From assembly GCF_052857255.1 (NCBI RefSeq), contig NC_135505.1, forward strand, positions 44,966,520 to 45,030,519: a DNA stretch of 64,000 nucleotides, given 5' to 3'. Below the pieces are notes generated by a model, which worked only from the letters and a program-made list of their open reading frames with translations, had not been told where the DNA came from and made no database searches. The stretch's first letter is position 1; every line of letters starts with the position of its first letter. This document shows, one piece after another, positions 33,210 to 45,482 of this stretch. This stretch comes from Amblyomma americanum (Eukaryota; Arthropoda; Arachnida; Ixodida; Ixodidae). Position numbers and translations under genes: made by a program.

Positions 33210-35885
33210 TTCAAACTGCTGCTCACAGTTTAGAGTACATTACAACCTGTCATACTGAGTATTGAAAAGAATAGCTTTTTAATGTGAATGCGTCATGTAC
33301 ACCACCGACTTAGGCTCATGCTTGATGGCAGTCACTGTCAGTTTTTTCAGGAGTAATCAGGGTTTTGATTTAGCTTGATTGCTACTGAATCAACCACAAA
33401 TTACCTGCTTCCTAAAATCAGATTTTCGTCTTTTGTGGTAAATGAACAATACGCACATTTTAAAAAAGAAGTCAGTTAAGTAAAATCAGTACATGCCCAG
33501 AGCGCAAATGCTAGTTCTTGTTCATGAATCTATATGCTGTAGATTCACAGATGGACATTTACTATTGGTCACCGATGTTCAAGAATAGGGGCTGCAGTTA
33601 GCAGTCTCCCAGAGCTTTCTTTACAGCGTGCCTGCACTACTGTCCTTTAGGGTACAGGGTGACTGAAGTATCTCGTATTTTGTAAAAAAATATGGAGTGC
33701 ATGTTTTTCATACTATAGAAGCCAGAATAATCAAGAGAGTAATTAGTGTTCTATGCTTACAATTTTAGTTCTAGATATTCAACACAACTGAAGGTGATTT
33801 TGGCCTTTCAAAGTAATAGTGTCAAAGGGGGTGATCATCCCACTGCACGCAGCAACAGAGTAAGCACTAGCATATAAGTTTTGCAACAAATTCATGTTCT
33901 TAAATGATGAAAACACTTTTCCACATGCACTTGGTACATTCATGCATACAGAGGACAAATTTATCATTCTACCAGCCGCAATTGTACATTATATTAAACA
34001 TTCTTTAGCTGTCATCATGCCTTAGTTGAGCACAGCTCAAATGCCCGACTTATGTGCAGACTATGTTGGTTGGCTCGTGGTTTTGACAAATATAAAACAG
34101 CATGTGCACACAAGTACCACATAGTACACAACAAACAGAACAGAAAATTGGACAGAAAACTATGCTATTTCTATACTGTTTCAGGCTAGGCAGATAAGAG
34201 TCAAATACAACAATGCAACAATAGAAACAGTGTCAGCAGGGTGCTCTCTTTCTTTACATATATTACAGAAAGGAATACATGAAGCAGAAGGGAGGAAAAT
34301 GATTCACTTTTTCCATTAGCTGCGACAACTGATACCAATTTTTCAAGTCACTCCCATGCAGTGCTCCAATTACTTTGCATTTGCATAGCTTAAATTTTAT
34401 CAACTTTGTGATGCAGAAACAACTACCGAGAAATGAAAGCTTTCACACAATTTGGCAAGATTGGTCCACAAATATTTTTCTGTCTCAAAGCCCCCATTTA
34501 CTGCCTTCCTATATATGTTTTACTCTCTCTGTTCGAATGGTTCATGGTTGCAAAGTGATCTAATTCAGTTGTGCATTTCTTCTTCTGGTCTTTTTTGTTG
34601 AATCCTTTTTATGTGTGTTCTCCTTCCATGTGTTATCACTTTTGGTAAAAGATTTTGCTTGCTTCAGGTAGCAAGCTATGTTTTGTAATAAGTGTTATGC
34701 TGTATCAAACCTTTTTAAAGCTCATATTTTGATTGTCCAATAAAATACAAATTTTGGTCTTCATTAATCCGTTTATTCAGCTGAATGCAAGAAAGTGCAA
34801 CTCGGCGAGGTGGTCGCGAGGGTCGACTCGGCATCTCGGTAAACGGTAAGTTGCGAGGTACACTCAATCTTACAGAGGCATGGCCTTACACTTCACCACC
34901 TTTAAGCGCAAATGTTTTAAACCTAACACTGCGCCTCCTAAACCCGGCTATGTGTCCTTACGCTCGCACAACAGCACTCGATCGAGACAGCAGCGCGGGT
35001 CGGTCGATCCACTGGGCCCATATCGGAGAAAACTTGCACGCAGTTGACATATCGCTCGCACAGCGTACAGTAAACATATGGTACGCTTCAGACTGCTTCG
35101 CGTATCGCTTCGCTGACGGATACCATCGCATGCGGCGCGGCTTCCTTGGCACTGCACGCTTCGGTGAGCACACCGCGCCCACGCATATCGGTCGCCACCA
35201 GTTGTGACCGTCATGCATAGCGGAATGTAGACGCAACGGGTATGCTTACAAGGACACGGTCTGGACGAGTTTGTATTTATTCGTGGTTAAAACAGCGCGG
35301 GAAAAATACACAAAAATGAAGGAACACGCAGAACAAGTAATCACACACAAAACAATTAAGCGCCGACTCGCACTTTTTCTTCCCGCGCTGCTGTAACCAT
35401 AGACCAGCGTGTCACCGTCGTCTATCGCTTTATGAGCCGTCGGCACTGTCAATTTCTCCTTGGAACAAGGCTAGCAGCGTTGAGGGACGCAACCGCACAA
35501 AGCCGAAAGAGAATAGCGCCAAGCCAAGCCTTTTCAGAGAAAGCCGTCGCGGGCTTCCAAAACAACCGCTTTCGTCAAGACGGCATCCTGAATGAACTAA
35601 GCGCACAGCAATGAAGACCAGCACCGACTACAGGCCTCTGGAACTTTGTGCCTCCCGCGGACCACAACGATTGAATAAAAATGCGAATTTCCAACTCTAC
35701 TCGACCGGTCTGCCGACATGGGTGATGCGTGAAGCAGACGACGCCGCTGCGCCCAACGCTGCTATTGGCTGCGCCATCGGCCAACAAATCCCAGTACGCC
35801 TTGCAAAACCACGTGACTTCCTGCACGTTTTTTGTCATGCGGCTTGGATAGCGAGGGCCTCTCCTATGGTTTCCTTCCTCCGTGC
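33210..35885. other. No recognised gene
   Basis: 33.2-34.8 kb is AT-rich and featureless, with another AATAAA near 34740. From 34790 the composition switches to GC/CpG-rich (to about 36000), with overlapping ORFs on both strands of which none has a recognised motif. The GC-rich stretch may be a CpG-type promoter region. Confidence 0.4.
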
Positions 35886-36000
35886 GGGGCCCCATCACGC
35901 CGTCGCGAGGCGAGGCGGTAGCCACCAACGGCGGCCTAACTCCCGCTCCTCTCACCAGGGGCGCTACGGTTAGAGTGACGTCACCCCAGCTGTATAAAAT
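35886..36000 (+). promoter_or_regulatory. Second copy of the CRE promoter repeat, with TATA box
   Basis: Matches 23387-23500 over about 110 bases (CACGCCGTCGCGAGGCGAGG, CTCACCAGGGGCGCT, TGACGTCA at 35976-35983). It ends in TATAAA at 35993-35998, ~50 bases before an ATG at 36046. Spacing suits a TATA promoter for the small ORF that follows. Confidence 0.6.
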
Positions 36001-36045
36001 AGCTCCGCTTCTCTCGCCAAAGCAGTCATACAACCAGATGTTACG

Positions 36046-36207
36046 ATGGTGCCTTCGAACAAGGCAGCTCGGCAGAATGCAAAGAGGAAGCATCAGCGAT
36101 CTACGGAGACGGAAGAAGAACGAGAAGAACGACTTTCTAAGCGGCGTGCCCAGTATGCAGCTCGGCGACAACGTGCAACACTATTGCTTCGCAATCACCA
36201 GGCTTAA
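36046..36207 (+). CDS. 53-residue basic STPR-like peptide ORF
   Basis: ATG at 36046, TAA at 36205-36207. The product begins MVPSNKAARQNAKRKHQRST and continues ETEEEREERLSKRRAQYAAR, a Glu/Arg-alternating helix like the STPR repeat ORF at 3469-3830. It is preceded by TATA at -48 and a CRE at -63. It may be the first exon of a longer, lost gene or the coding end of a transposon: the ORF runs into ATTGCTTCGCAAT (36184-36196), whose inverted copy lies at the other end of the block (23235-23247). An outward-facing, internally deleted relative (ATGGTGCC then the same 13-mer) is on the minus strand at 23312-23235. Confidence 0.5.
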   Translation: MVPSNKAARQNAKRKHQRSTETEEEREERLSKRRAQYAARRQRATLLLRNHQA

Positions 36208-36254
36208 CCAAGCTAAGCCACGACCGTTTTTTTTTGTTTGAGCATATTTCCTCT

Positions 36255-36724
36255 TCAGCACTGATGCCGTCGACGAATCCAGCATTCTTCTTTGCCATGA
36301 AGAGCAAATCAGCGCTCACTGGTGTCCGCGTGTCCTTCTGGTCCTGTGTGAGGTAGTGCGGCACAAATCTGGCATTTAGCTTTTGTTTCCCAAAGTTCTC
36401 GCGCAAAATTTGGTGGCATGCTGTCTTATTAATGTGCAGAGCATCTGACAGCATGTGGGCTGCAATGGTGCGCTCTAGCTGTACGATGTCTTTGATCCAA
36501 GCAACGTTGTTTTCATTCCGTGCCGTTGAAGGGCGCTCCGGCCTTGTGTCGCCTTCCTCCGACGTTTTCCCCTAAACGAACCTCTTGTGCCCCTCGAAAA
36601 TTCGCCCCCGCGCTAAAGTCTCGTTGCCGTAAACGTCACGAAAGAGCTCATACATCTGTGTGGTTGTCTTGCCAAGCTTCACACAGAATTTTATTTTTAC
36701 ACGCTGTTCGAGGTGGACGCCCAT
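36255..36724 (-). pseudogene. mariner transposase, N-terminal half
   Basis: From the ATG at 36724 the minus strand reads MGVHLEQRVKIKFCVKLGKT, YELFRDVYGNETLARGRIFE, RPERPSTARNENN, then LERTIAAHMLSDALHINKTA, FVPHYLTQDQKD and AGFVDGISAEE. This is the paired helix-turn-helix DNA-binding region with the start of the catalytic domain; the GDE holding the first catalytic Asp has become AEE. A stop and frameshift lie near 36570. Similarity stops near 36255. The rest of a mariner transposase is found on the same strand at 23234-22618. Confidence 0.8.
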
Positions 36725-36799
36725 CTCTCCACATTTACTCACACAAGGATGCGCAGACGACTAGTGACAACGTATTTTTCTATGCGTAGTGCCATCTAC

Positions 36800-37689
36800 G
36801 GGCTGCCACGAAAATTAATTTCAATAGCTAAGGTTAACCCAAAAAGATGGCGCTACGGATACGAGCCAAAATTTGTTCTTATGGGATCAGTTCTGTAGAA
36901 GATAATAAATCAGTTTCGAAACTTTACGGACAAAGGTTTATATCACAATTTTCCTATGCCTCACGCGGCCGATAACTTCTCTTCGGCGCCACAGCCATCG
37001 TTCCACAGTTGAAACCGAAACCGAAGCACCTTGAGAGAGAAATTCGGTTTTAAATTATTTATTGGTCGTAAACGAATACCACATGATGATTCATGCATAC
37101 TATTGCCTTCCGCATCATTAGAGAAAGGAAACGGTGGCACCGAAATTAGTTTTCTATACTTTAATAATTCTGAAAGGCCAGGCGACTCCAGGTTGGGACT
37201 CATGGCTGATGAAATTCACTGCTTACTGACCGTCGTCGATAAAAACGATGATATTTCAGGAGCGCTACGGTTTTACTAAGTTCATAAAGTCTGCAAACGT
37301 TTTAGTACACAGTAGCGTCGCCAGGTAGTTGCGAGCCAGATGCAATTATAATTGTGGCAGGTGGACGAACTGAAGCAAGAAAAATTATTTGTTAAGTTGT
37401 GGTCCTCAACCTCGTTATGTGATTCGTGTCAACCAGTGGTTATTGCCGTGATTATGTTGTGTCGAAAATTTTGGTATCCAGAGTGTGCTCTCGGCGTGTG
37501 CTTTCTAAACAGTGTTTTTCACCAGAGTATGGGGTGCGTTCATTGTGTTTTCATTGCCTTCCATCTAGTTTGACCGCCAAATAAAATAGCGGAAATCTGC
37601 TGCAGATATAATATTTCAGAAGTGCTCAGCGCGTCAGAAATACCACTTTTATCTATTCCTGGTTAAGCAAAAAAAGATTTGTGGTTTGT
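36800..37689. other. No recognised gene
   Basis: An 82-codon plus ORF at 37031-37279 is open but unrecognised; the rest is AT-rich. Confidence 0.35.
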
Positions 37690-37862
37690 TTTGTGTAATG
37701 CTGCCTTTTGCTAGTGCTGTTATTGATATTAAACCAGTGTGTGCTGCAACTATATTCAAATTTTTTAGCTGCTGTTTTGTTTTTTGTACCTGTATGTAAT
37801 TCCCACTCCCCTCTGTAACGTCTAACGGCCCTGAAGGTAAATAAATGAAATGAAATGAACAC
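37690..37862 (+). mobile_element. LINE 3' tail
   Basis: Ends in AATAAATGAAATGAAATGAA, a short tandem tail typical of Jockey/I-type LINE 3' ends. No coding part is attached. Confidence 0.4.
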
Positions 37863-38641
37863 ATCGTAATCTTCTGGGTGTTTTTGTGCTTTTTAGCCAT
37901 GAAAACATACCAACTAGACAAACTGCACACGTTAATGGAATTGCTCCTACACTGTCTCTTCGCCTCTGGTCTTCTAAATGTATGCCTCAGAGAGTAGCCT
38001 ACGTTTATGGTTTTCGCCTTAGCTGAACTTGCCGGACTGTATTTCAGCTAAACAATAATCAACTTGCATTTGTTCTCTAAGCTAGTTTTTCCGTTTTCCT
38101 TACCTTGAGCTATATTATAATTGTGAGCCTTCCGGGGATCACCAAGCGCCTACTTATGTTCAAGTCGCTGCATCATCCCCTCCGTTGGTCCACCTACCCC
38201 GACCGGCACCGACATACAACCACATCAATGCGATGGCGACGGCTCAAGCTGGGCCATCCTATTCCGCACCTTGGCGCCGCTCCCAACCTACTGCTGCAGA
38301 GTCAGAGAACATATCACCCGTTTCTGTCGTCAACGCCTTCAGGACGAGCGGCGCGGTTATGCCGCGTTCGAGAGTGAACTACCTTCTTCTTCCTATTATC
38401 AACGCCGGCCTTCTTCCAGGTCGCCTCGCCAATTTTCTCTGCCGCTGGTATTCTCGTCTGCACCTAGTGGGGCCCATGTTTCCCAACGCCGGTTCCCATC
38501 TCCATATCGCCGGTCAGTGTCCCCACTCCGACCCGCAACCGCTCTCCCTGTCCGTCACTCGGAAAACAAGGCGATGCAGTTTCCGGAGGTGAAACTGCAC
38601 TTTGCGAAATCACTAAAAGTCCTCCAGATCGCCCGGTCAAT

Positions 38642-41600
38642 ATGATTTCTGTTTTAGTGGAAGGATTGCCTGTCGAAGCTTTGATTGACACAGGGGCTGC
38701 GATTTCGGTTATTCACGGTGATTTGTGCTGCCGAATGCGGAAAGTGAAGACACTATATGATGGGCCTGAACTTTGTGGAGCAAATGATGTCACACTGCGC
38801 CCTTCCGCCAAGTGCACTCTACGCGTTGTTTTCGACGGTGTGCGCCACCATGTGCAGTTTTCTGTTCTCTCACCTTGTACACGTCTGATGATTTTTGGAT
38901 TAGATTTCTTGTCAACAGCTTCAGCGTTAATTTCTTGTTTTTTCATATGATTCTTCCGACCGACATCATCCTCTCCCTGCCGCAGGTGATACAGTTTTGC
39001 CTCCTCAGTGTGAAAACCTCTTTACCGTTGTTTCCGACCGCACCACTGATGGGGACGTACTCGTCGGACCATCTCATCGCCATTTTGCGCGTGGAATCGC
39101 CTTCCCGTCAAGGCTTCTCCGGTTGTGAGGCGGCTGAGCGATCGTAGCAGCCATGAACACTTCACACGAATCCGTCGTGCTGCCTAAAGGAACGCACCTC
39201 TCTTGCGTAGTGGATGCTCAACCTACGTCCCTGATGGTGCTCACCGCCCCTCTGCATCGGCAACCTCTTTCATCAGACGTCTCTCATACTGTTCTATCGA
39301 AGACAATAAATCCGAACCTCATGCCGCATCAACGCCAAGAATTGCTCACATTGCTTCGCAATCACCAAGCCATTTTCGATGCCACTTCCCCAGCACTCGG
39401 ACGGACTACTGTTGCACAGCACCACATCTTTACCGAAGGAAACTCGATCATATGGCGATGGCCTTATCGAGTTTCTCTCTCCGAACGCAAAGCCACTGAA
39501 GAGAATGTTCATGATATGCTACACCGCAATATTGTTCTTCCTTCAACAAGCCCATGGAACTCACCAGTAGTGTTGGTTAAAAAAAAGGACGGCTCGGTAC
39601 GAGTTTGTGTTGACTGCCATGCGCTCAACAAAAATACCCGAAAAGATATCGATCCGATGCAACGAATTGATGACGCCCTTGACTCTCTCCAAGGCACCGA
39701 ATATTTCTCGACCATAGATCTAGGCTCCGGTTATTGGCAAATACCTATGCACAAGGCCGAAAAAGAAAAAAAAACTGCTTTAGCAACTCCGGATAGACTT
39801 TACGAATTTAACTTTATGCCCTTTGGCCTCTGTAATGCACCAGCCACATTTGAAAGAATGATCGACACTGTACTTCGTGGCCTGAAGTGGAGAACCTTCT
39901 TGGGTTACTTGGATGACATTGTTATCTTTTCTTCAACTTTTCATGGCCATTTCAGGCGCCTGAATGAGGTTCTCACGTGACTCACTTCAGCGGCCCTTCG
40001 GCTGAACACCAAGAAGTGTCCCTTTGAACAGAAGGAAATTAAAATTTTGGGACATCTTGTTAGCCACGACGGCATACGTTCAGAGCCTGAAAAAATCATC
40101 GCGGTCCTGATTTTTCCTCGTCCTCAACGGACTGCAGATATGCGCAGCTTTCTCGGCCTCGCGTCCTATTTCCGACGTTTTATTAGAAATTTCGCAACTA
40201 TTCCTGCTCCACTTCACGAGCTACTTGAAGTGCACAGCACTTTCGTGTGGACTGACCAGTGCCACACTGCTTTTACCAACCGCAAGCACGCCCTCACATC
40301 GGACCCTGTCCTTGGTCACTTCAACGACACCGCTCCAACCATCCTGCATACTGATGCCAGTGGTCACGGTCTCGGCGCTGTACTTCTGCAGCGCGACGCC
40401 ACTACGGGTGAGAAAGTGATTGCGTTCGCCAGCCGGACCCTGACTGCAGCAGAGAAAAATTACACCATTAGCGAGCAGCAATGTTTAGCAGTCGTCTGGG
40501 CAGTCCAAAAATTCCCCCCTTACCTATATGGTCCCCACTTCACAGTTGTGACCGATCACCATGCTGTTTGCTTGTTGTCTTCGCTACTGAATTTGACAGG
40601 ACGACTTGGCCGTTGGATTCTACGCCTACAAGAGTACCGCTTCGACATCCTTTATACATCGGTTCGCCAACACCAGGACGCTGACGCGCTTTCTTGCTGC
40701 CCACATTCGGAATCAGCCTGCTGTTTTTCTACGCGATGCCTTTCCTCCTCTGATCAGAGCCAACCCTCTATGACGCACATCACAGCAGTTTTTTTTTACC
40801 AGTCCGACAACAACCACACTCTCCGCTTGCAGCAACTAGCCGACGCCTACTGCCGTCCCATCATCGACCGCCTTATCGGCGCTTCGAGCCCACCCAATGC
40901 TCGGCTCCACCGACAGCAACGCAACTTCAAGCTCGAAGATGGCATCCTACGCCGCTACGTATACTGCCCCGATGGAACCTGCTGGATCCCAGTCGCGCCA
41001 CGGGTGCTTCGCTCTCATAACCTGGCGGCTCTCCACAATGACGCTACTGCCGGCCGCCTATGTTTCCACAAAACCTACGATCGCGTGAAGCGACGTTTCT
41101 TTCGGCCTGACCTATCCTGCAGCGTTGCTAAATACGTCGCTTCCTGCCTCCTGTGTCAACGTCGCAAACGGACGACTTCTCCACCCACTGGCCTCCTACT
41201 ACCCTTTCCCTGTCCCGCCACGCCATTCAATGTCGTCGGCATCGACTTACATGATCCCCTGCCTCTCTCCGATCGAGGTGACCAGTGGGTCATCAAAGCT
41301 GTTGACCACCTTACGCGATATGCCGAGACAGCACCCGTGCCCACTGGCTCGGCTCAAGAAGCTGCAAATTTCTTTTTGCGATCTATTGTATTGCGGCATG
41401 GTGCTCCTCGGGCGCTCCTAAGTGACCGCGGGAAGGCCTTTTTATCGGCAGTCTTTGCCGAGGTACCTCACGCATCATCCACACTTCGTGCGACAACCTC
41501 AAGCTACCATCCCCAGACCAATGGTCTAACTGAGCGTTTTCATCGCACCTTATTGGATATGATCTCCATGTACGTCACACCGGATCTTGCAATTGGGACA

Positions 41601-41760
41601 CTATTCTGCCGTTCTTCACTTTCGCCGATAATACAGCAATACAGCGGACTACCGGTTACTCTCCGTTCTTCCTTGTTTACGGCCGTCCTCGCACCACAAT
41701 TCTAGGCACTTCTGCCCAGTTCGTATCCTGTGTGGCCAGATGCCGTTACCTTGCTCGCCT
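38642..41760 (+). pseudogene. pol: Gypsy element 2 pol
   Basis: Protease at 38642-38950 with ALIDTGAAISVIHGD; a frameshift near 38945. RT-RNase H-integrase share one frame from 39153 to 41705, interrupted only by a TGA at 39978-39980 (Cys/Trp expected). RT has [48 protein letters not shown] and YLDDIVIFS (catalytic Asp pair, ~39910). RNase H has HTDASGHGLGAVLL (40349). Integrase: the zinc motif HNDATAGRLCFHKTY has Arg in place of the second His; CLLCQRRK; VGIDLHDPLP, LLSDRGKAFLS and HPQTNGLTERFHR carry the complete DDE triad. After 41705 the C-terminal part continues in another frame. One stop and two frameshifts make this younger-looking than element 1. Confidence 0.9.
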
Positions 41761-41820
41761 CAACACTAAAGCCTGCCCGGGAAGATTGTGTGAGCCTTCA
41801 AGGGATCATCTTGTTTCACT

Positions 41821-41968
41821 TGTACATACCATGATCATCCCGCTGCTCCGCCTGAGGCACGCGCCTCGGGTCCGCCATTGGAATAAACGCCAGGAACGGC
41901 CGTCTTGCCGTCTCGGCATAGCCTTCATCCACAGACGTCCTGCCGTGTCGGCCTGGCCTTCCATCACA
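41821..41968 (+). repeat. Candidate 3' LTR of Gypsy element 2
   Basis: 148 bases beginning TGTACATACC and ending CCATCACA, containing AATAAA at 41882-41887, directly followed by ATAT. The TGT...ACA ends, length and following ATAT match the other two LTR families here. No second copy exists to prove the borders. Confidence 0.45.
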
Positions 41969-41969
41969 A

Positions 41970-44554
41970 TATATCCCTTTTTCGTCACTAGTGGTGCGTT
42001 CCGCCTACACTGAGTGCGCGTAGTGGCTTCAATGAAACAGGATTCCATCATTTAGTTCTTAAAATTGTTATTTGTAGGCTGTTCTTACCAGCTTAAAAAT
42101 GCGTACAGTACGCACCAAAACCAGTCATACTCGTCTAGTCCTAATGTACACCCTTCGTCAAAAGTATAGACTCCAAGGGGTTTGGTTCTCAGCCACACTG
42201 TGTGATTTGTAATGCATCCTTAGTGATAAAGATTTCCTGCATGTAAGAAGATTTTTGGACCGGCCGCCTCCAACGGGTAGGATTTCCACAAGTGCTAGAG
42301 TAGCCCCAATACGTGGCTTAGAAGCAAGCCTCCTGGCCTCTAAATTTTTGTCAAACGCTGTACGTGACCTTTCAGCATTTCAGTAAAGCAATGCCTCCAG
42401 GAACGCTCTGACAGATCAAAGTTATTCCTTGGTGCTCAAGAACGGCTGCATGGCTTTCTGAAAAATATACCAAGAATTCGTCTGCAATCTGTTGACAAGG
42501 TGCGACTGTCGTTTTCAGTTTCTGGAGGTCTCTTAGAAGGAGTCCGTAGCATGCACCATATTCCACCGCCGTCTAGGAGTTGCTCAAAAATGAACGCTGT
42601 GTCGTAGCGTAGTGCAAAGAGGCTAATTAGCAAGCTGAGAACGCCAAGGTTCTCTTTATTGTAACCGACAAAGTCTGTGGAAAACTTTGAACCAGCCATT
42701 GTGCATGGCAATGATTTCCTTCACGTTTGGATACCACTGGTTTTATTGGAACTGGTGTTGTAAGTGGCACAAAAATCACTGCTCTTTATTATTTATTATA
42801 TGTATATATAAACATTTCTACAGGCTTTTTAAGATTTTGTGTTAAAAAAATAAACTGTACAGTGAATAGCAAATGGCTTTTATTTCGTAGAATGCTCTAA
42901 TTACATTAAATAGCCAAAAACGACGCCAGAAGGACACCGTAAGGCAGTAGTAACGAACAGGACTAGCTTTTAGCACCTACAACTTGCCTTCGGTTGTATG
43001 AACAAGCTTCGATGCTTATCATATCTATGCAAAAAATCTCTGCTGTTTTTAACCCTAAAGGTATTTTTGACAGAATCCTGGTGGAAATATTTCCACAAAG
43101 ACAATGTTGAGAGCGTCAATATTGTTCCAATCCTCGGTAATAAAGCGCAACAATGGCCATCTGGCACAAAAATCTTACCGTTTACTTCTAACATCTTTGT
43201 CTAACTTCAATGACATCTGAATTCATGCCAGTGCTGATTAAAATAAACGTAAACATCAAGTGAATTCAGAGTGAGAAGCATTTCTAACAGCCAAGGGGCT
43301 ATAATTATTAGCGAGAAACTGGATTATGCTTATAAAAAGGCATTACGATTGCGCGATTCAAAGGTTGACGAAGGAATTGAGTCTGCAAAAATTTCAGAGA
43401 CTTCATTTGATTTCTTCTCATTTTTTATTCACTGAACTCTGATATCTTGAATACAATGGTTTATATAATTGCCGAACGCAAATATGTTAACAGGTAACGC
43501 AGACAAGACCAGAAGATACTTTGTAGTGGTACATTTGTACAGGGTGAGAAGGGGCGAAAACTACAAGTGTTGTAATTAGAAGATGCGAGATAATTTTTAG
43601 AAGATTGTGCAAAATTCAAAAGAGGCAAAATAACGGAGACTTCTGTAGCCAAGATGGAATTAAAATTGCGACAAGCTATTCTAGGAGTACAACTGAACAG
43701 CATCAAAATGATGGGACACTAATACATGTTAGTCATTTATGTTGTTGCATTTTACATGAAAGCAATGTTGAGAAGGGGAAGGTCCTGAATAGTAGTGATT
43801 AGAAAGTTAACGTGATATTCGTTTGTTTCATGCATAGCTGTACTTCTCGCGCGATGTTTTTCAGTAGAGGGGAATTTGACCAGTTTTTGATAATTCTGAG
43901 TTATTCAAGAATGTAAATCTGCCTACGCTGTAGGCAAATCATTTCCAACTTTTTTTTGCGATAGGGTTTAATATTTTAACTCATTCGACAATTCAATTTC
44001 AGCCTTCTTACAACACTGCAGTAGTGGAGAGAAGCTCGATTTGCGTCGCGGAGGAAAAAATTCTTATTTCTGTTACCCTCAACCTCACCCTGTCGTGCAT
44101 CGCTGAATACTGTCAAAGAACGCTCGGCGGGCCTTGGCTTCACTTACGATGGTTTTCTTCCTTCAAGCCAAGACTTTCTGCGTTGAAAAGCACAGCTATC
44201 ATATATGACGTCAGCATATGCCCCCAACTTGGCGCTGTGTGCTAAGGAAGAGCTCACAGGCCTTCGAAATTTCAGTTCGCGATTTGGGCACCATTTACAA
44301 TCCTAGCCTAAAAATGCTTCGCAAACTTTTCCTGCAATTTTTGTATAATTATGCGCTTTGCGATCATCAAATTCCAGAGCCTCTACAGTTGCCATTTAAA
44401 ACAAAACAGCCAGTGAAGAAGCTCTAACTTCAGCATTATACTTATTGATTTGTTTACTTTTTTTTCTCACGCACAGTAATTCTAGTTCGCTCGGCACCTC
44501 ACTTCTCGAAGCACCTCCTGCTTTTTATCCGCGATTTTCACGAAACAATTTCAG
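41970..44554. other. No recognised gene
   Basis: AT-rich with ORFs on both strands (for example minus 42711-42436, minus 43194-42970) but no motif or convincing splice-bounded exon. Confidence 0.35.
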
Positions 44555-44970
44555 CAAACCAGCATTCATTTGGGTCTTCTGCCTGAAGCTGACATAACGT
44601 TTTCACATGTGGGAAATGTTAGTCTGATTCCTGAAAGAATGGCGTTCAAGGTTTTCGCAAAACTCTCTCTTCTACCTTTGTTTTCCATTGTGAACTCGAC
44701 TACGGAAGAAACACAGGACGTTCTTGGGCTCACGGCGAAAGCTTATGGGCTTGAAAGCATTTTTTATGCTAGTTGCTGGTACACTTCTCTCAGTGCGTAA
44801 CGCGTAAACCTGACTACCTGATAGTATCAAACCAGTTGGCATCTGCTGTACCCTTACGTATAAATTTTGCGCCCCAAACCCCGGTACAAAGTATTATATT
44901 ACCGATGGGTATCGGAGGTGAAAATAGGGTGCGGACCATTCCAACCTTTGTACTCCTTTTTGCAAAAGCG
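44555..44970 (+). other. Possible coding exon, unrecognised, with one frameshift
   Basis: After TTTCAG near 44553 an ORF reads GLLPEADITFSHVGNVSLIP, FAKLSLLPLFSIVNSTTEE, FYASCWYTSLS, then (one base out of frame) KPDYLIVSNQLASAVPLRIN and RTIPTFVLLFAKA before GTAAGA at 44971. The frameshift and lack of a family match make this weak. It might be a decayed exon of a host gene. Confidence 0.25.
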
Positions 44971-45482
44971 GTAAGAAATGAAGCTTGTATATGTTCCGCA
45001 GGATTCTTTGATAATTTTCTTACTTGTGCTAAAGCTCACCCCTCTTTTTCACTCTGCGTCGTTATCGTGGCTACCAATGTTAATTTTTACATTGTACTGT
45101 TACTTTTATTACCGCATAAGTCATGCTTATGATTGCACGCTGCACTTTGGGCTTTACGGACAAGGAACCCAACTTTAAAGAAAATATTTCTTTTGACAGG
45201 CATGCCAGAAACAAGGACCCACACTTCATTAATTAACTTTATTCTTCAGTCAATTAATAAATCAGTCAAATAATTCATTACTTACTCTTAGTTCATTGAC
45301 TGACCAGTCAACGAAAAAATTTTATACATCCTCTAAGTAGATCCTTTAGATCCAGAAATCTCTTGTGAGCTATTTATTGGAGTTTTAAAGGAAAAATTAT
45401 CTTCCATGGCCCTCAGTTAACCTCTCCATTATTAGATAATGCGTAACGAATGGGAGAATTTTACTGCCGTTCTTAATTTATC

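Larger units (their letters stand above)
38105..41968 (+). mobile_element. Ty3/Gypsy LTR retrotransposon 2, 5' truncated
   Basis: Begins inside gag (Pro-rich spacer, then a zinc knuckle CRVREHITRFC that has lost its first Cys, near 38300) and proceeds through protease, RT, RNase H and integrase to a candidate 3' LTR. No 5' LTR or capsid region is present. It is related to, but clearly different from, Gypsy element 1 and on the opposite strand. Confidence 0.88.

Noticed and set aside
35575..36171. 198-codon minus ORF in the GC-rich block
   Set aside because: It runs across the CRE promoter repeat and the plus-strand STPR ORF; GC-rich sequence keeps frames open by chance and there is no motif.
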